Origin: an uncultured delta proteobacterium
GTDB lineage: Bacteria > Myxococcota_A > Polyangia > Polyangiales > Polyangiaceae
DNA: 64,000 bases
Reading direction: 5' to 3'
Assembly (NCBI GenBank): GCA_903892415.1
Contig: CAITIQ010000606.1
Location: forward strand, 124,001-188,000
The translations under genes and the position numbers were made by a program. Positions 54,034 to 62,162 of the stretch are shown piece after piece (position 1 is the first letter of the stretch; each line of letters begins with the position of its first letter). Below the pieces are notes generated by a model. That model was not told the origin of the DNA, made no database searches, and saw only the letters and a list, made by a program, of their open reading frames with translations.

Positions 54034-55761
54034 CTATTTGTCCGACCTCATGGAAGCTGGATTGAGCCACTTCGGCACAGGCTCTGGTTCCCAATCACAG
54101 GAAAGCCCGTGCTTAGCAGCGGCGTTCCAAATCAGGTCGAGATCCATCTTCTGTTTCTTTCGTAAGACAAAAGCGGGCAACTGGGTGCGCTTGAAATGCC
54201 CATAGGCAGAGGCTCCCACCGGCACCCGCACCACCAAACTTGTAGCCCCCAGCTGCGCTGCATAGGCCACTGCCGACTCGGCCTCCCGCTCCACCGGGTC
54301 CCCCAACCACCCAGTGAAACTAAACCGAGCCCGCCCAGAGGCTAACTCAAGCGTAAGATCAACATTGCCCAGTAGGCCGATCTCCGAGAAGCCTCTCTTT
54401 CTCGCTAGCCCAACCATCTGCGAAAAGAGTGCTCGTGAACCGCCAAACGCGAGCTTCTCCAGCGACGGAAACTGGCTAAGCCAACCCTCGAGAAAACTTG
54501 CCTCCAAGTTGACGGCACTCAAGCGAAGATCACTCAGGTTGGGGCAACGACCAGCGAGCTTCAAAAGCCTTGAGCGATACTCATCACAACCGTAGAGTTC
54601 TCCCCAAAGACCGATTCTCGCGGCACAGAAGTGCAGCGTAGAGATTGCTCGCTTTGGCCCGTCAAGCAGTTGCTCCAAATCAGGCCACCCCAAATTGAGC
54701 AGCTCACGCAACGCAGGAAGTGCGGCTGTTCTGAAGAGTTCGCCCGTCCCCACTCCGCCGTGAGCCCACACGGAAATACTTCTCACCATCGCCCATTCTG
54801 GGTGGCTTGCCACGCCAAACGGGTCAGTTAGCGGGCGTTCACTCCAACGACCAAACGGCGGCCCTGGATGACCGGTATTCACCTTGGTCGCGAAGCCCTC
54901 CTCGTAAACAACATAGTCGTCAACCAATCGGTTCAAGCCACCAAGCCACTGACGGCCGTACTGTTTGATGAGTGCTAGTTCACGACGCGTTGACCCCTTG
55001 CGGGTCGGAGGCGCGTCGAGTTGGAGCAAGATGAATTCTCCGCGTGGGTCACCGGCTGCCAGCAAACAGTTCGCCAGCTCTCGCTTCAGCGCTTTATCTT
55101 CGGGGTTGGCGTACACAGCACGAAAGAGTTCGTTTGCCCGCTCGTCAGGACTAGAACGTGAATAGCTTGCGCCCTCAGAACCTAGCAGCGCATCGACTTC
55201 CGCAAGCAACCCAAGGTCATCCGCATCCAGCTCTAGTTCGGTGGCACGGAGACTCGTTAGTAAGCTGGCAAACTCTTCCCTGCGTGCACCACAGGCCTGG
55301 GCCAAACTCTCGAGTCCGCGCAGCAGGCGAGGGTCGAAATGCTGCTCGAGAGCCGCAATCATTTCACGATTGTAGTCAATGCGGTCCCAAAAGCCGTCGG
55401 TCCAAGACATTTGGAGCAACTCGACCAATATGCGTGCTGCGCGAGGATCTGGACGGGAGGCAGCTAAGGCAGCCAATCGAGCTTTGGGGCCTGCTGGATT
55501 ATGATGAAACGTCGCGTAGTGCCGTGGCAGATCGACCGGCGACATACGCCCTAACCAGTTTGCCCACTCATCGTCGTCGCTAGGCTTCGGACGCTCCCCC
55601 AGCATCGGAGGGTGGAAGATTCCTTGGCTACGCCTGAAATCCAAGGCGTGACTGGCAAGGCGATCGATTGCCTCGGCGAGCACCCGATTGCGGCTGCGCG
55701 CCCAAGCGTCGAGCAAGCGCAGTAGCGCTTGCTCGGCCTGTGACGTCGAAACGATTTTCAC
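54034..55761 (-). CDS. TIGR02996-type repeat-companion protein
   Basis: The 575-residue product from GTG 55761 overlaps the preceding stop by 4 nt (GTGA), so it is translationally coupled. An N-terminal helical region is followed by the TIGR02996 unit (about residues 217-255; ANELFRAVYANPEDKALKRE, GDPRGEFILLQ). The C-terminal half has leucine-rich-repeat-like strands (LRELLNLGWPDLEQLL, LSDLRLSAVNLEASFLEG, SLEKLAFGG). This layout is common in Polyangiales and Planctomycetes and its function is unknown. LRR surfaces usually bind other proteins. No signal peptide is seen. Confidence 0.75.
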   Translation of the reverse strand: MKIVSTSQAEQALLRLLDAWARSRNRVLAEAIDRLASHALDFRRSQGIFHPPMLGERPKPSDDDEWANWLGRMSPVDLPRHYATFHHNPAGPKARLAALAASRPDPRAARILVELLQMSWTDGFWDRIDYNREMIAALEQHFDPRLLRGLESLAQACGARREEFASLLTSLRATELELDADDLGLLAEVDALLGSEGASYSRSSPDERANELFRAVYANPEDKALKRELANCLLAAGDPRGEFILLQLDAPPTRKGSTRRELALIKQYGRQWLGGLNRLVDDYVVYEEGFATKVNTGHPGPPFGRWSERPLTDPFGVASHPEWAMVRSISVWAHGGVGTGELFRTAALPALRELLNLGWPDLEQLLDGPKRAISTLHFCAARIGLWGELYGCDEYRSRLLKLAGRCPNLSDLRLSAVNLEASFLEGWLSQFPSLEKLAFGGSRALFSQMVGLARKRGFSEIGLLGNVDLTLELASGRARFSFTGWLGDPVEREAESAVAYAAQLGATSLVVRVPVGASAYGHFKRTQLPAFVLRKKQKMDLDLIWNAAAKHGLSCDWEPEPVPKWLNPASMRSDK

Positions 55762-56771
55762 GGTGCCAGGGTGTAAGCGTCGACGATCGCCTGACGTCGC
55801 GGGTCTCCGGTGTCCCCGTTGGGCAGAACGAGGGCCGGATCGGCAAGTTCGCCGCAAGCATTTTGCATGCTTGAGTTGAGCCGAACCGAGATCACCTGAG
55901 CGTTCCGAACACTATTATCCCCACACGCGCATCCATGCGAATCAAGCCTGGGAATGATGTGGTCAATTGACGCGCGATGCGCGGGATCAGTTTGGTATTG
56001 GGGCGGCGGAGGAACGTAGTAGTCAGGATCTCCGGCCGTATCATATCGATCAAGCGCACCAAGATCGTTCCAAAGCGAAAAAAGGATGAGTTCCTCCGCA
56101 ACAGTATTGGGCGGTAGCGGTATACCTAACAAAAGGTCGCGAGCGTCCGACCGAAAATCGGTCGCCCCCAAATTGTGCAAAAAGACGGCTCTGTCATTGT
56201 TCTCTTCCAGAACAAGGTCCTTGGTCTCCCAGCTGAAGGGCTTCCCAGCTTCTGGCTCAAAGGCGAACAAATTGGGGTTCTCTATTTCTAAGTCGGTATA
56301 CGGACCGTTTGGTATACGACTACAGCAAGGGTCCAATTCTGGCGTTACTCTCCAGATTGTGAACCCATACCCACTATTGATGTCCACCGAGTTAGCAACA
56401 CCGTTGCAATTAAAGTCCGGATAGCAAGTTCTCCTGTCCGTCTGCCGGGGAACAGCGGCGCTTATGCCACAGGTGGTTGTGCTGACGGGCGCTGGTCCCC
56501 AATACATTGACGGAAGCTTCTTGCGTGTCTCGCGCCAATAAACAGTGCAGGCGTCGTTGGGCGTGTCGCGGAGAAGCCTTCGCCGGAAGTATAGTTCCTG
56601 CCCGATGGTCGAGCTGCTGCTAGCACCGTCGGCCAGGACGGTAGCGTGGTCTAGTTGATTGCTCCACTTCACGCACTGCTGAGCTTGGACCTCCGACGCG
56701 CTAAACAATGGCGCGGTGAGAAGGCCCAACACCGCAAGTCGACGGATCCCACATGCAAGTCTGTCTGTCAT
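55758..56771 (-). CDS. Exported HNH-nuclease-like protein
   Basis: The 337-residue product from ATG 56771 has a signal peptide (IRRLAVLGLLTAPLFSA, cleavage likely after VQA). The mature part is Cys-rich and mixed. Near residue 270 it has IDHIIPRLDSHGCACG and then NAQVISVRLNSS, the order of an HNH endonuclease (DH, later N, later N-like). The final His of a classic HNH is not obvious. Exported HNH proteins can be secreted nucleases or toxins. Its stop overlaps the start of the TIGR02996 gene by 4 nt. The upstream region holds the 42-bp palindrome array. Confidence 0.65.
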   Translation of the reverse strand: MTDRLACGIRRLAVLGLLTAPLFSASEVQAQQCVKWSNQLDHATVLADGASSSSTIGQELYFRRRLLRDTPNDACTVYWRETRKKLPSMYWGPAPVSTTTCGISAAVPRQTDRRTCYPDFNCNGVANSVDINSGYGFTIWRVTPELDPCCSRIPNGPYTDLEIENPNLFAFEPEAGKPFSWETKDLVLEENNDRAVFLHNLGATDFRSDARDLLLGIPLPPNTVAEELILFSLWNDLGALDRYDTAGDPDYYVPPPPQYQTDPAHRASIDHIIPRLDSHGCACGDNSVRNAQVISVRLNSSMQNACGELADPALVLPNGDTGDPRRQAIVDAYTLAP

Positions 56772-57442
56772 GCTGACAAGTGACAACACTTGCCGGGCTA
56801 CTGTCAAATTGTTTCCTGACCACGACCGCGGTCCGTCGCCAATGAGCCAAGGTCTTCAACCCCCCCGAATTCCCGCACAAAACTCGGATCACCCGCCCTA
56901 AACAGCCCTCCCCTCCCTCCCCCGGCGGATCATCCGCGAAAAACCGCCCTTCTCCACCATCTCCGAGCGGATGATCCGCCCTTTGGGACGCCCGACGCGC
57001 TGCTGGAGCGGATGATCCGCCTCGTAAGTGCCTGATCTTGCGTAGCCGAGGGCGGTTGATCCGCTCGGAAGTGGGGTCGGAGGTCGTCGGGGAGCGGATG
57101 ATCCGGCTCTCGACGCGAAAACTGGGCGGTTTTGGCCGGGTGATCCGGCGGGTCATCCGCTCGGCGGGTGACGGAGGGCGGATCATCCGCCTGGCCGGTT
57201 CGGAAATCCTGCGGAATTGGGCGGGTGATCCGCGCGCCAGGGGTCCGAGGGGCCGTTTTGGGGCGGATGATCCGCGTTTTTCGCAGAGATTCGGGGGGGT
57301 GAAGAAGAAAGCAGTCAAAATGATTGCCAGGCTCTTGACAGCCGGCCGCTCGATTGTCAGTTTCCTCCGCCTTGAATTGAGCCGCCCGGGTGGGCTTGGC
57401 GGCGTGAAGACATGGCGCGTAGCGCGCCTGGGAGGGTGGTCT
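56772..57442. other. Non-coding region holding a periodic palindrome array
   Basis: Open frames cross this stretch on both strands, but they are driven by the repeated palindromes and have no protein-like character. The gap lies between the divergent starts of the HNH-like gene and the two-gene ATPase operon, so both promoters should be here. The array occupies 56884-57275. Between it and the ATG at 57443 lies about 170 bp, ending with a GGAGGG ribosome binding site at 57431-57436. Confidence 0.7.
56884..57275. repeat. Array of 13-bp palindromes (GCGGATSATCCGC) with 41-44 bp period
   Basis: Copies begin at 56884, 56925, 56967, 57008, 57052, 57094, 57136, 57178, 57221 and 57263. An extra copy at 57148 abuts the one at 57136. 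The core is GCGGATGATCCGC or its reverse complement GCGGATCATCCGC; five copies (56925, 56967, 57008, 57178, 57263) are exact and the rest have one to three mismatches. Start-to-start distances are 41, 42, 41, 44, 42, 42, 42, 43 and 42 bp, close to four turns of B-DNA. The 28-31 bp spacers are unrelated to each other. It fits a cooperative binding array for a dimeric protein. Confidence 0.9.
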
Positions 57443-58315
57443 ATGAAGCTCGTATCGAGCATGGAAGACGTCGAGAAGGCGCATGCGCGTGTGGCCGCGG
57501 AGATTGACGCGGTGGATGCAACGGATCTCTCGACGATGAACGTGGACATCGTGTCTGCTGCATCGCTCGTTTTGGGCGTATCGGAGCGGATTTTGTCCTT
57601 CCGTGAACGCATCGCCAAACTGCCTGAGTACGACATGTCCAACGTGGACAAGCTGGTGGACTACGCGAAGGCCACCTGGTTCATCTACTTGACGAGTCAG
57701 CCGCCGCTGCCTCCCGCCGAGCTCGATGCGCTGCTGCGTGAAGCGGCCGATCTGCGCGCCAAACTGCTGATGTGGGCTGCGCCGCTGGCTGGCTCCGGTC
57801 ACTTTGATGAGGCGGCCATTGCGCGTATTCGTGACGGCGCTGGCCACAAAGACCTGGCCTCTGATTTGGTTGCGCTCGTCGGCGTTTACCGCAGCAAGTG
57901 GACGCAGGTGCAGAACATTTGCGCGGTGACAGATGCGGATCTCGATCGTGCAGCGCTGATCGGGCCCACGGTGTTTGCACTCGTCAGCCAGCGTGAGCAA
58001 TCGCTCGATCGTCCCGGCGCAGATGGCTCGCTCCGGCTTCGTCGCGCGCTCACCAAGCTGGATCGCGCGTACTTCCAGTGCCGGCGCGCCATCCGCTACT
58101 TCCGTGAATCGGAGGCAGACGTGGACGAGATCGCCCCCAACCTACGCCGCAATCCCGGTAACCAGCGCGCGGCCGCTAAGCCCGCTGAGTCTGCGCAGAC
58201 CAGCACAAGCAGCGCATCGAGCACAACCAACGCAACAAGTGCAGCCTCGCCCAATGCGCCTGCAGCCGGCTTTGGCAGCGGCGGCTCTCCCTTCGTCACC
58301 GGCGACAAGAAGTAA
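57443..58315 (+). CDS. Helical protein of unknown function upstream of HerA-like ATPase
   Basis: The 290-residue product from ATG 57443 has GGAGGG at 57431-57436. Residues 1-235 are strongly helical with no recognised domain (EKAHARVAAEIDAVDATDLS, LVSQREQSLDRPG, AYFQCRRAIRYFRESEADVDE). The last 55 residues are Ala/Ser/Thr/Asn-rich and probably disordered. There is no signal peptide. It is followed after 9 nt by the HerA-like ATPase gene, so the two form an operon, and the palindrome array lies directly upstream. It could be the DNA-binding or adaptor partner of the ATPase, but no DNA-binding motif was identified. Confidence 0.7.
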   Translation: MKLVSSMEDVEKAHARVAAEIDAVDATDLSTMNVDIVSAASLVLGVSERILSFRERIAKLPEYDMSNVDKLVDYAKATWFIYLTSQPPLPPAELDALLREAADLRAKLLMWAAPLAGSGHFDEAAIARIRDGAGHKDLASDLVALVGVYRSKWTQVQNICAVTDADLDRAALIGPTVFALVSQREQSLDRPGADGSLRLRRALTKLDRAYFQCRRAIRYFRESEADVDEIAPNLRRNPGNQRAAAKPAESAQTSTSSASSTTNATSAASPNAPAAGFGSGGSPFVTGDKK

Positions 58316-58324
58316 CAACCCACC

Positions 58325-59770
58325 ATGAGCCCTGCGCGCAATGGCCTCGTGCTCGGTGGTGCACGCCCGCTCGATGGGGCGGGCGCCTCCGGTCGCTACG
58401 AGCTCGACCCAGATGATTTGTCGACGCACGCGGCCATTGTCGGGATGACGGGCAGCGGCAAAACGGGGCTCTTGATGGTGCTCGTGGAGGAGGCCCTGCG
58501 AGCGCGCGTGCCGGTGGTGATGATCGACGTGAAGGGCGATCTGCCGAACCTCGGGCTCACCTTTCCGAACCTCACCTCCGAGGAGTTTCGCCCGTGGATC
58601 GATGAGGCTGCGGCCGCGCGCAAAGGGCAAACGCCAGACGTGTTCGCCGCAGAGACGGCGAGCACCTGGCGCGCGTGGCTCGCCGATTGGCAGTTGGGCC
58701 CAGCGGAGGTCAAAGCGTTGCAATCCGCCATTGCCTTGCGCGTGCTCACGCCGGGCACGCGCGCCGGTGAGCCGCTGCATGTGCTGTCTGCGCTCGAGCG
58801 GCCATCTCCGCTGTGGGCGACCGATGAGGAGGCCGCGCGCGAGGCGTTATCCGCGGCCATCTCGCTGCTGTTGCGTTTGATCGGGCGCGATCCAGATCCG
58901 ACCAAGAGCCGTGATCACGTGGTGCTCTCGGTGTTCGCCGAGCGGCGCTTGCGCGCTGGTGAGCCGGCGGATGTCGAGCGGCTGCTGGAGGACGTGCGCG
59001 AGCCGCCGGTGGATCAGCTGGGCGCGATGCCGATCGCCGAGTTCCTGCCCAAGCGAGAACGCACCGCGCTGGCCACCGCGCTCAACACCTTGCTGGCTTC
59101 GCCGACGTTCGAGGCCTGGCGCATGGGCGCGCCGCTCGACGTAGAGGCATGGCTTTCTCCGCGACAAGACGGCCGCACGCCCGCGACGATCATCAGCGTG
59201 GCGCACCTCGACGAGGATGAGCGCGCGCTGGTGCTCGGCGTGGTGCTCGAGCAGTTCCTCTCGTGGGTGCGCATGCAGTCGGGCACGCATCACCTGCGCG
59301 CGCTGCTCGTGTTTGACGAGGTCTTCGGCTTCGCGCCGCCGCACCCCGCCAACCCCGCGACCAAACGCCCGCTGCTCTCGCTCATGAAGCAAGCCCGCGC
59401 GTACGGCGTCGGCGTGGTCGTCGCAACGCAAAACCCCATGGACCTCGACTACCGCATCCTCTCCAACGCTGGCGTATGGTTCGTCGGCCGCCTGCAAACC
59501 GACGCCGACCGCGAACGCGTCGTCGAAGCCATGAGCAGCATGCCCGCACAGAGCGGCTCCGCCGAGTCCTCCGCCGACGACAGCGCCTTCGAGCCCGCCC
59601 TCGTCACCGACACCGTGAAGCGATTAGCGCCACGGTGGTTCGTTGCACGCAACGTCCACCGCGCCCCCAGCGTCTGCCTATTGCAATCAAGAACCACCCT
59701 GAGCTGGCTCCGCGGGCCGATGACAAGAGCCGATTTAAAGCGGCTATCGGGAAGGGAGGAGGAGGGATGA
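58325..59770 (+). CDS. HerA/FtsK-like ATPase (DUF87/DUF853 type)
   Basis: The 481-residue product is a RecA-fold motor of the HerA-FtsK group. Walker A is GMTGSGKT (about residues 40-47), a second strand is VVMIDVKGDLPNL, Walker B is LLVFDEVFGF (about 333-342) and a sensor-like ATQNPMDLDYRI follows near 363. These proteins pump or unwind DNA as hexamers, usually with a partner nuclease or segregation protein. No NurA, SIR2 or other known HerA partner gene is adjacent. A decayed 3' copy of this gene lies at 48890-49320 on the other strand. Confidence 0.85.
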   Translation: MSPARNGLVLGGARPLDGAGASGRYELDPDDLSTHAAIVGMTGSGKTGLLMVLVEEALRARVPVVMIDVKGDLPNLGLTFPNLTSEEFRPWIDEAAAARKGQTPDVFAAETASTWRAWLADWQLGPAEVKALQSAIALRVLTPGTRAGEPLHVLSALERPSPLWATDEEAAREALSAAISLLLRLIGRDPDPTKSRDHVVLSVFAERRLRAGEPADVERLLEDVREPPVDQLGAMPIAEFLPKRERTALATALNTLLASPTFEAWRMGAPLDVEAWLSPRQDGRTPATIISVAHLDEDERALVLGVVLEQFLSWVRMQSGTHHLRALLVFDEVFGFAPPHPANPATKRPLLSLMKQARAYGVGVVVATQNPMDLDYRILSNAGVWFVGRLQTDADRERVVEAMSSMPAQSGSAESSADDSAFEPALVTDTVKRLAPRWFVARNVHRAPSVCLLQSRTTLSWLRGPMTRADLKRLSGREEEG

Positions 59771-60088
59771 GGAGGTCTGCTATTGGTGAGAACCGACCGA
59801 TTGGGCAGTTAGGCACTAAGGCCCTCAAGCCGACCGAGTACACAAGGCGTAGAATTGTCTGAATTGAGACGGGGTCCGGATACGGCTGACCCATGGAGCC
59901 TGCGCGGCACTGTTCGACGAGCTATTGGCTGACGTGTTCGTCCGTGACAGCGATTCGCCGACATGTGCCCTTGTCGATGGCTCGATTCTCCGTCCCACGC
60001 ACCCAATTACCGAGGCGGAGAGTATCCATCTCGACCGCGTTCGCAAGATTCGAAACTACGCAGCCCACTTCGGGCGCTACCAGTCCGT
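59771..60088 (+). other. Gap with a possible gene remnant
   Basis: A frame open from 59868 (no start codon seen) reads ALFDELLADVFVRDSDSP and later LDRVRKIRNYAAHFG before running antisense into pyrE. It has a plausible amino acid composition but matches no family known to me, and in-frame stops at 59850 and 59865 precede it. It may be the eroded tail of a gene once linked to the ATPase operon. No promoter, terminator or RNA gene was recognised. Confidence 0.3.
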
Positions 60089-60655
60089 TCAGGTCATGAA
60101 GTCAGAGCGGTGCAGCAGCGATACGAGTTTGAGGCCTGCGTCTCGCAGCGCGTCGGCTCCGCCTTCTTCTCGGTCCACGAGGGCTATCACGCCAAGCACC
60201 TTGGCCCCGACGAGCTTGAGCTTTTCAACGGCCTTGAGCGTCGAGCCGCCGGTGGTGATCACGTCCTCGAGCACGACGACCTGAAGACCCTCGCGTAGCG
60301 ACTTGTCGCCCTCGACCAGCTTCTTCGAGCCGTGGTCTTTGGCCTCTTTGCGGATGTACAACGCTGGCAGTGGGTTGCCACGTTCGAAGCTCTTCATCGA
60401 TACGGCGCTGGCGAGTGGACACCCGCCGAGCTCAACGCCGGCCACTGCTTCACAGCCGGTAAAGGCCTGCTCGATCGTGTCGAACATCAGCGAGCCGACG
60501 AGGCTGTGGCCCTCGGCGGTGAGCACCGCCTGCTTGCAGTCGATGAAGAAGTCGCTCTCACGACCCGAGGCGAGGACCACGCGGCGCCGCTCGAACGAGC
60601 GATCCCGAAGGAGCTCAAACAACCACTTTCGCTCGGTCTCGTTGAGGCGGACCAC
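60089..60655 (-). CDS. pyrE: Orotate phosphoribosyltransferase
   Basis: The 188-residue product from GTG 60655 joins orotate and PRPP to give orotidine 5'-phosphate in pyrimidine synthesis. The PRPP-binding motif is VVVLEDVITTGGST (about residues 125-138), and catalytic-loop residues are in YIRKEAKDHG. The size is a little short but normal. It starts 4 nt after the stop of a bactofilin gene, so it is read from the bactofilin operon. Other pyr genes are not in the window. Confidence 0.92.
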   Translation of the reverse strand: MVRLNETERKWLFELLRDRSFERRRVVLASGRESDFFIDCKQAVLTAEGHSLVGSLMFDTIEQAFTGCEAVAGVELGGCPLASAVSMKSFERGNPLPALYIRKEAKDHGSKKLVEGDKSLREGLQVVVLEDVITTGGSTLKAVEKLKLVGAKVLGVIALVDREEGGADALRDAGLKLVSLLHRSDFMT

Positions 60656-60659
60656 AGCG

Positions 60660-61280
60660 TCAGCGACCGCCAGCCTTGCGCTTCATCTGGCCCTTTTGGC
60701 CTTTGCGGATGGCGGGCATGACCGGCGCAGGCGCCTCTTGGCGTTTCACCGGAGCAGCGATCTCGACAGCCTTTTCTTCAACGACGGGGCTCACGCGCGC
60801 CGATACGGCTCGCTGGGTGGCCGGCGGCGGTTTGGCAGGAGCAGGCCTTGGCGCGGGAGCAGCTGCAGGGCGTGCCTCTGCGCGTGCGGGCGGCGCTGCT
60901 TTTAGCTGCGCGCGATTCTTGGTAGGCGCATCGCTCTCGGAGGCGTCTCCTGTGGCAACGAAGCCGCGCACCATGCCACCCGGGCGGATGCCGATGGAGG
61001 GAGCCGTGAGGTCGCCCACGACGCGCGCGCCCTCTTCTAGGAGGATGGCCGTCTCAGCTTCGATCGAGCCGGCGATAGCGCCGCGCACGGTGACACGAGC
61101 GCCCTTCAGGCTGCCCGACTCCATGCGAATGCGTGCTGTATCCGTGATGGTTACGTCGCCTGAAACGTCCAGAACGCCTTCAACGGTGCCCTCGATCTCG
61201 AGGTCCCCGGTGCCGCGTACGGTGCCGCGAATGACGGTACCGCGTCCGATTTGAGTTTCGCTAGATGATCGTCCGCTCAC
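60660..61280 (-). CDS. Bactofilin with long Pro/Ala-rich C-terminal tail
   Basis: The 206-residue product has a bactofilin (DUF583) beta-helix over about residues 8-115, with repeats such as GTVIRGTVRGTGDLEIEGTV and GARVVGDLTAPSIGI. A Pro/Ala-rich tail ends in KGQKGQMKRKAGG. The basic C-terminal motif recalls the long-tailed BacP bactofilin of Myxococcus xanthus, which interacts with other proteins. Bactofilins polymerise spontaneously into filaments without nucleotide. It lies third in a tandem of bactofilin genes, 2 nt after the second. Confidence 0.88.
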   Translation of the reverse strand: MSGRSSSETQIGRGTVIRGTVRGTGDLEIEGTVEGVLDVSGDVTITDTARIRMESGSLKGARVTVRGAIAGSIEAETAILLEEGARVVGDLTAPSIGIRPGGMVRGFVATGDASESDAPTKNRAQLKAAPPARAEARPAAAPAPRPAPAKPPPATQRAVSARVSPVVEEKAVEIAAPVKRQEAPAPVMPAIRKGQKGQMKRKAGGR

Positions 61281-61282
61281 GG

Positions 61283-61594
61283 TCAGCCATCCATGTCGAC
61301 GTTGCCCTTGAACACGGCACCGTCTGCAATGGTCAAACGAGCGGCCTTCACGTCACCGACGAGCCGCCCACCGTGCAACAAGTCCACGCGCTCGGAGGCG
61401 GTGACGTTGCCGGTGACGAGGCCGCCAACGGAGAGCGTGGAAGCGCCGATATCCGCTTCAACCACCGCACCGGGCTCGATGGTAACAGGGCCGTCCACGG
61501 TCAACTTGCCGCGAACCGTTCCTGCGACGACCACAGCCTCATCGGAGGAGATGTCGCCCTCAATGACAATTCCTTGCCCAATTACCGTTGCCAC
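61283..61594 (-). CDS. Short bactofilin
   Basis: The 103-residue product is almost all bactofilin beta-helix, with repeats such as GIVIEGDISSDEAVVVAGTV and GKLTVDGPVTIEPGAVVEAD. It has no tails, the minimal form able to polymerise. It is the middle of three tandem bactofilin genes, with a 56-bp gap after the first and 2 nt before the third. Such sets co-assemble in M. xanthus (BacNOP), and a similar joint filament is likely here. Confidence 0.9.
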   Translation of the reverse strand: MATVIGQGIVIEGDISSDEAVVVAGTVRGKLTVDGPVTIEPGAVVEADIGASTLSVGGLVTGNVTASERVDLLHGGRLVGDVKAARLTIADGAVFKGNVDMDG

Positions 61595-61650
61595 TTAGGA
61601 CCTCCTCGATCGTCTTTCGTTCAAGTTAACCGGAGCTTCAATGCGTCGGA

Positions 61651-62079
61651 TTAGCGACGGCGTGCAGCAGGCTTGGCCTCTTTGGGCGCGCCGTTGAGAC
61701 CGTCCGGAAGCTCGAAGGCAGCGTCAATTCTTCCGCGGTAGGAAGCGCCTTCCTCAAGCGAGAACTCTGTCGTGCTGATGTCTCCGACGACACGCGCACC
61801 AGCTCGAATGTGGACCGGGCCGCTCGACTCGACCGAGCCCTGAAGCACGCCCTCTACGGTGACATGGCCGGCCGACAAGTTGCCGACGAGCGTGCCTGTG
61901 CCGCCCACGTCAAATTGGCCGGTCACGTTCACGTCCCCTTCAACCTCACCTTCGAGACGAATGCTGCCGTCACCGGTTACCCGGCCGCGCACACGGATGC
62001 TTCTGCCGAGGACCTGCAGTTCACTCGACGGTTCAGCGTTTCTCGAATTCGACTTCGTGGCTCCGAAGCCTCGGGACAT
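61651..62079 (-). CDS. Bactofilin with N-terminal extension
   Basis: The 142-residue product from ATG 62079 has GGAGGA upstream, which supports this start over the open frame to 62118. The bactofilin core (about residues 18-125) has SIRVRGRVTGDGSIRLEGEV and GPVHIRAGARVVGDIS. Short Ser/Asn-rich N-terminal and Lys/Arg-rich C-terminal (PAARRR) tails flank it. It is the first gene of the three-bactofilin and pyrE operon. Confidence 0.88.
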   Translation of the reverse strand: MSRGFGATKSNSRNAEPSSELQVLGRSIRVRGRVTGDGSIRLEGEVEGDVNVTGQFDVGGTGTLVGNLSAGHVTVEGVLQGSVESSGPVHIRAGARVVGDISTTEFSLEEGASYRGRIDAAFELPDGLNGAPKEAKPAARRR

Positions 62080-62162
62080 GCTTCCTCCAACCCTTTTGGA
62101 CGGCGGACCGTACTCCAAGGTCCGAGCTAGAGCAACGGCTCAAAGACTGAGCGACCGCGAGC

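Noticed and set aside
56884-57275. CRISPR array
   Set aside because: The regular repeat-spacer look is suggestive, but the repeat is only 13 bp, palindromic, inexact and in both orientations, and no cas gene is near.
57038-57442. N-terminal extension of the 57443 protein through the array
   Set aside because: The sequence is repeat-driven, while GGAGGG followed by ATG at 57443 gives a clear start and the protein-like part begins there.
56701-58000. Long open frames on the minus strand through the palindrome array
   Set aside because: They consist of Arg/Pro/Asp repeats produced by the palindromes, overlap the coding part of the 57443 gene, and have no ribosome binding site or family likeness.
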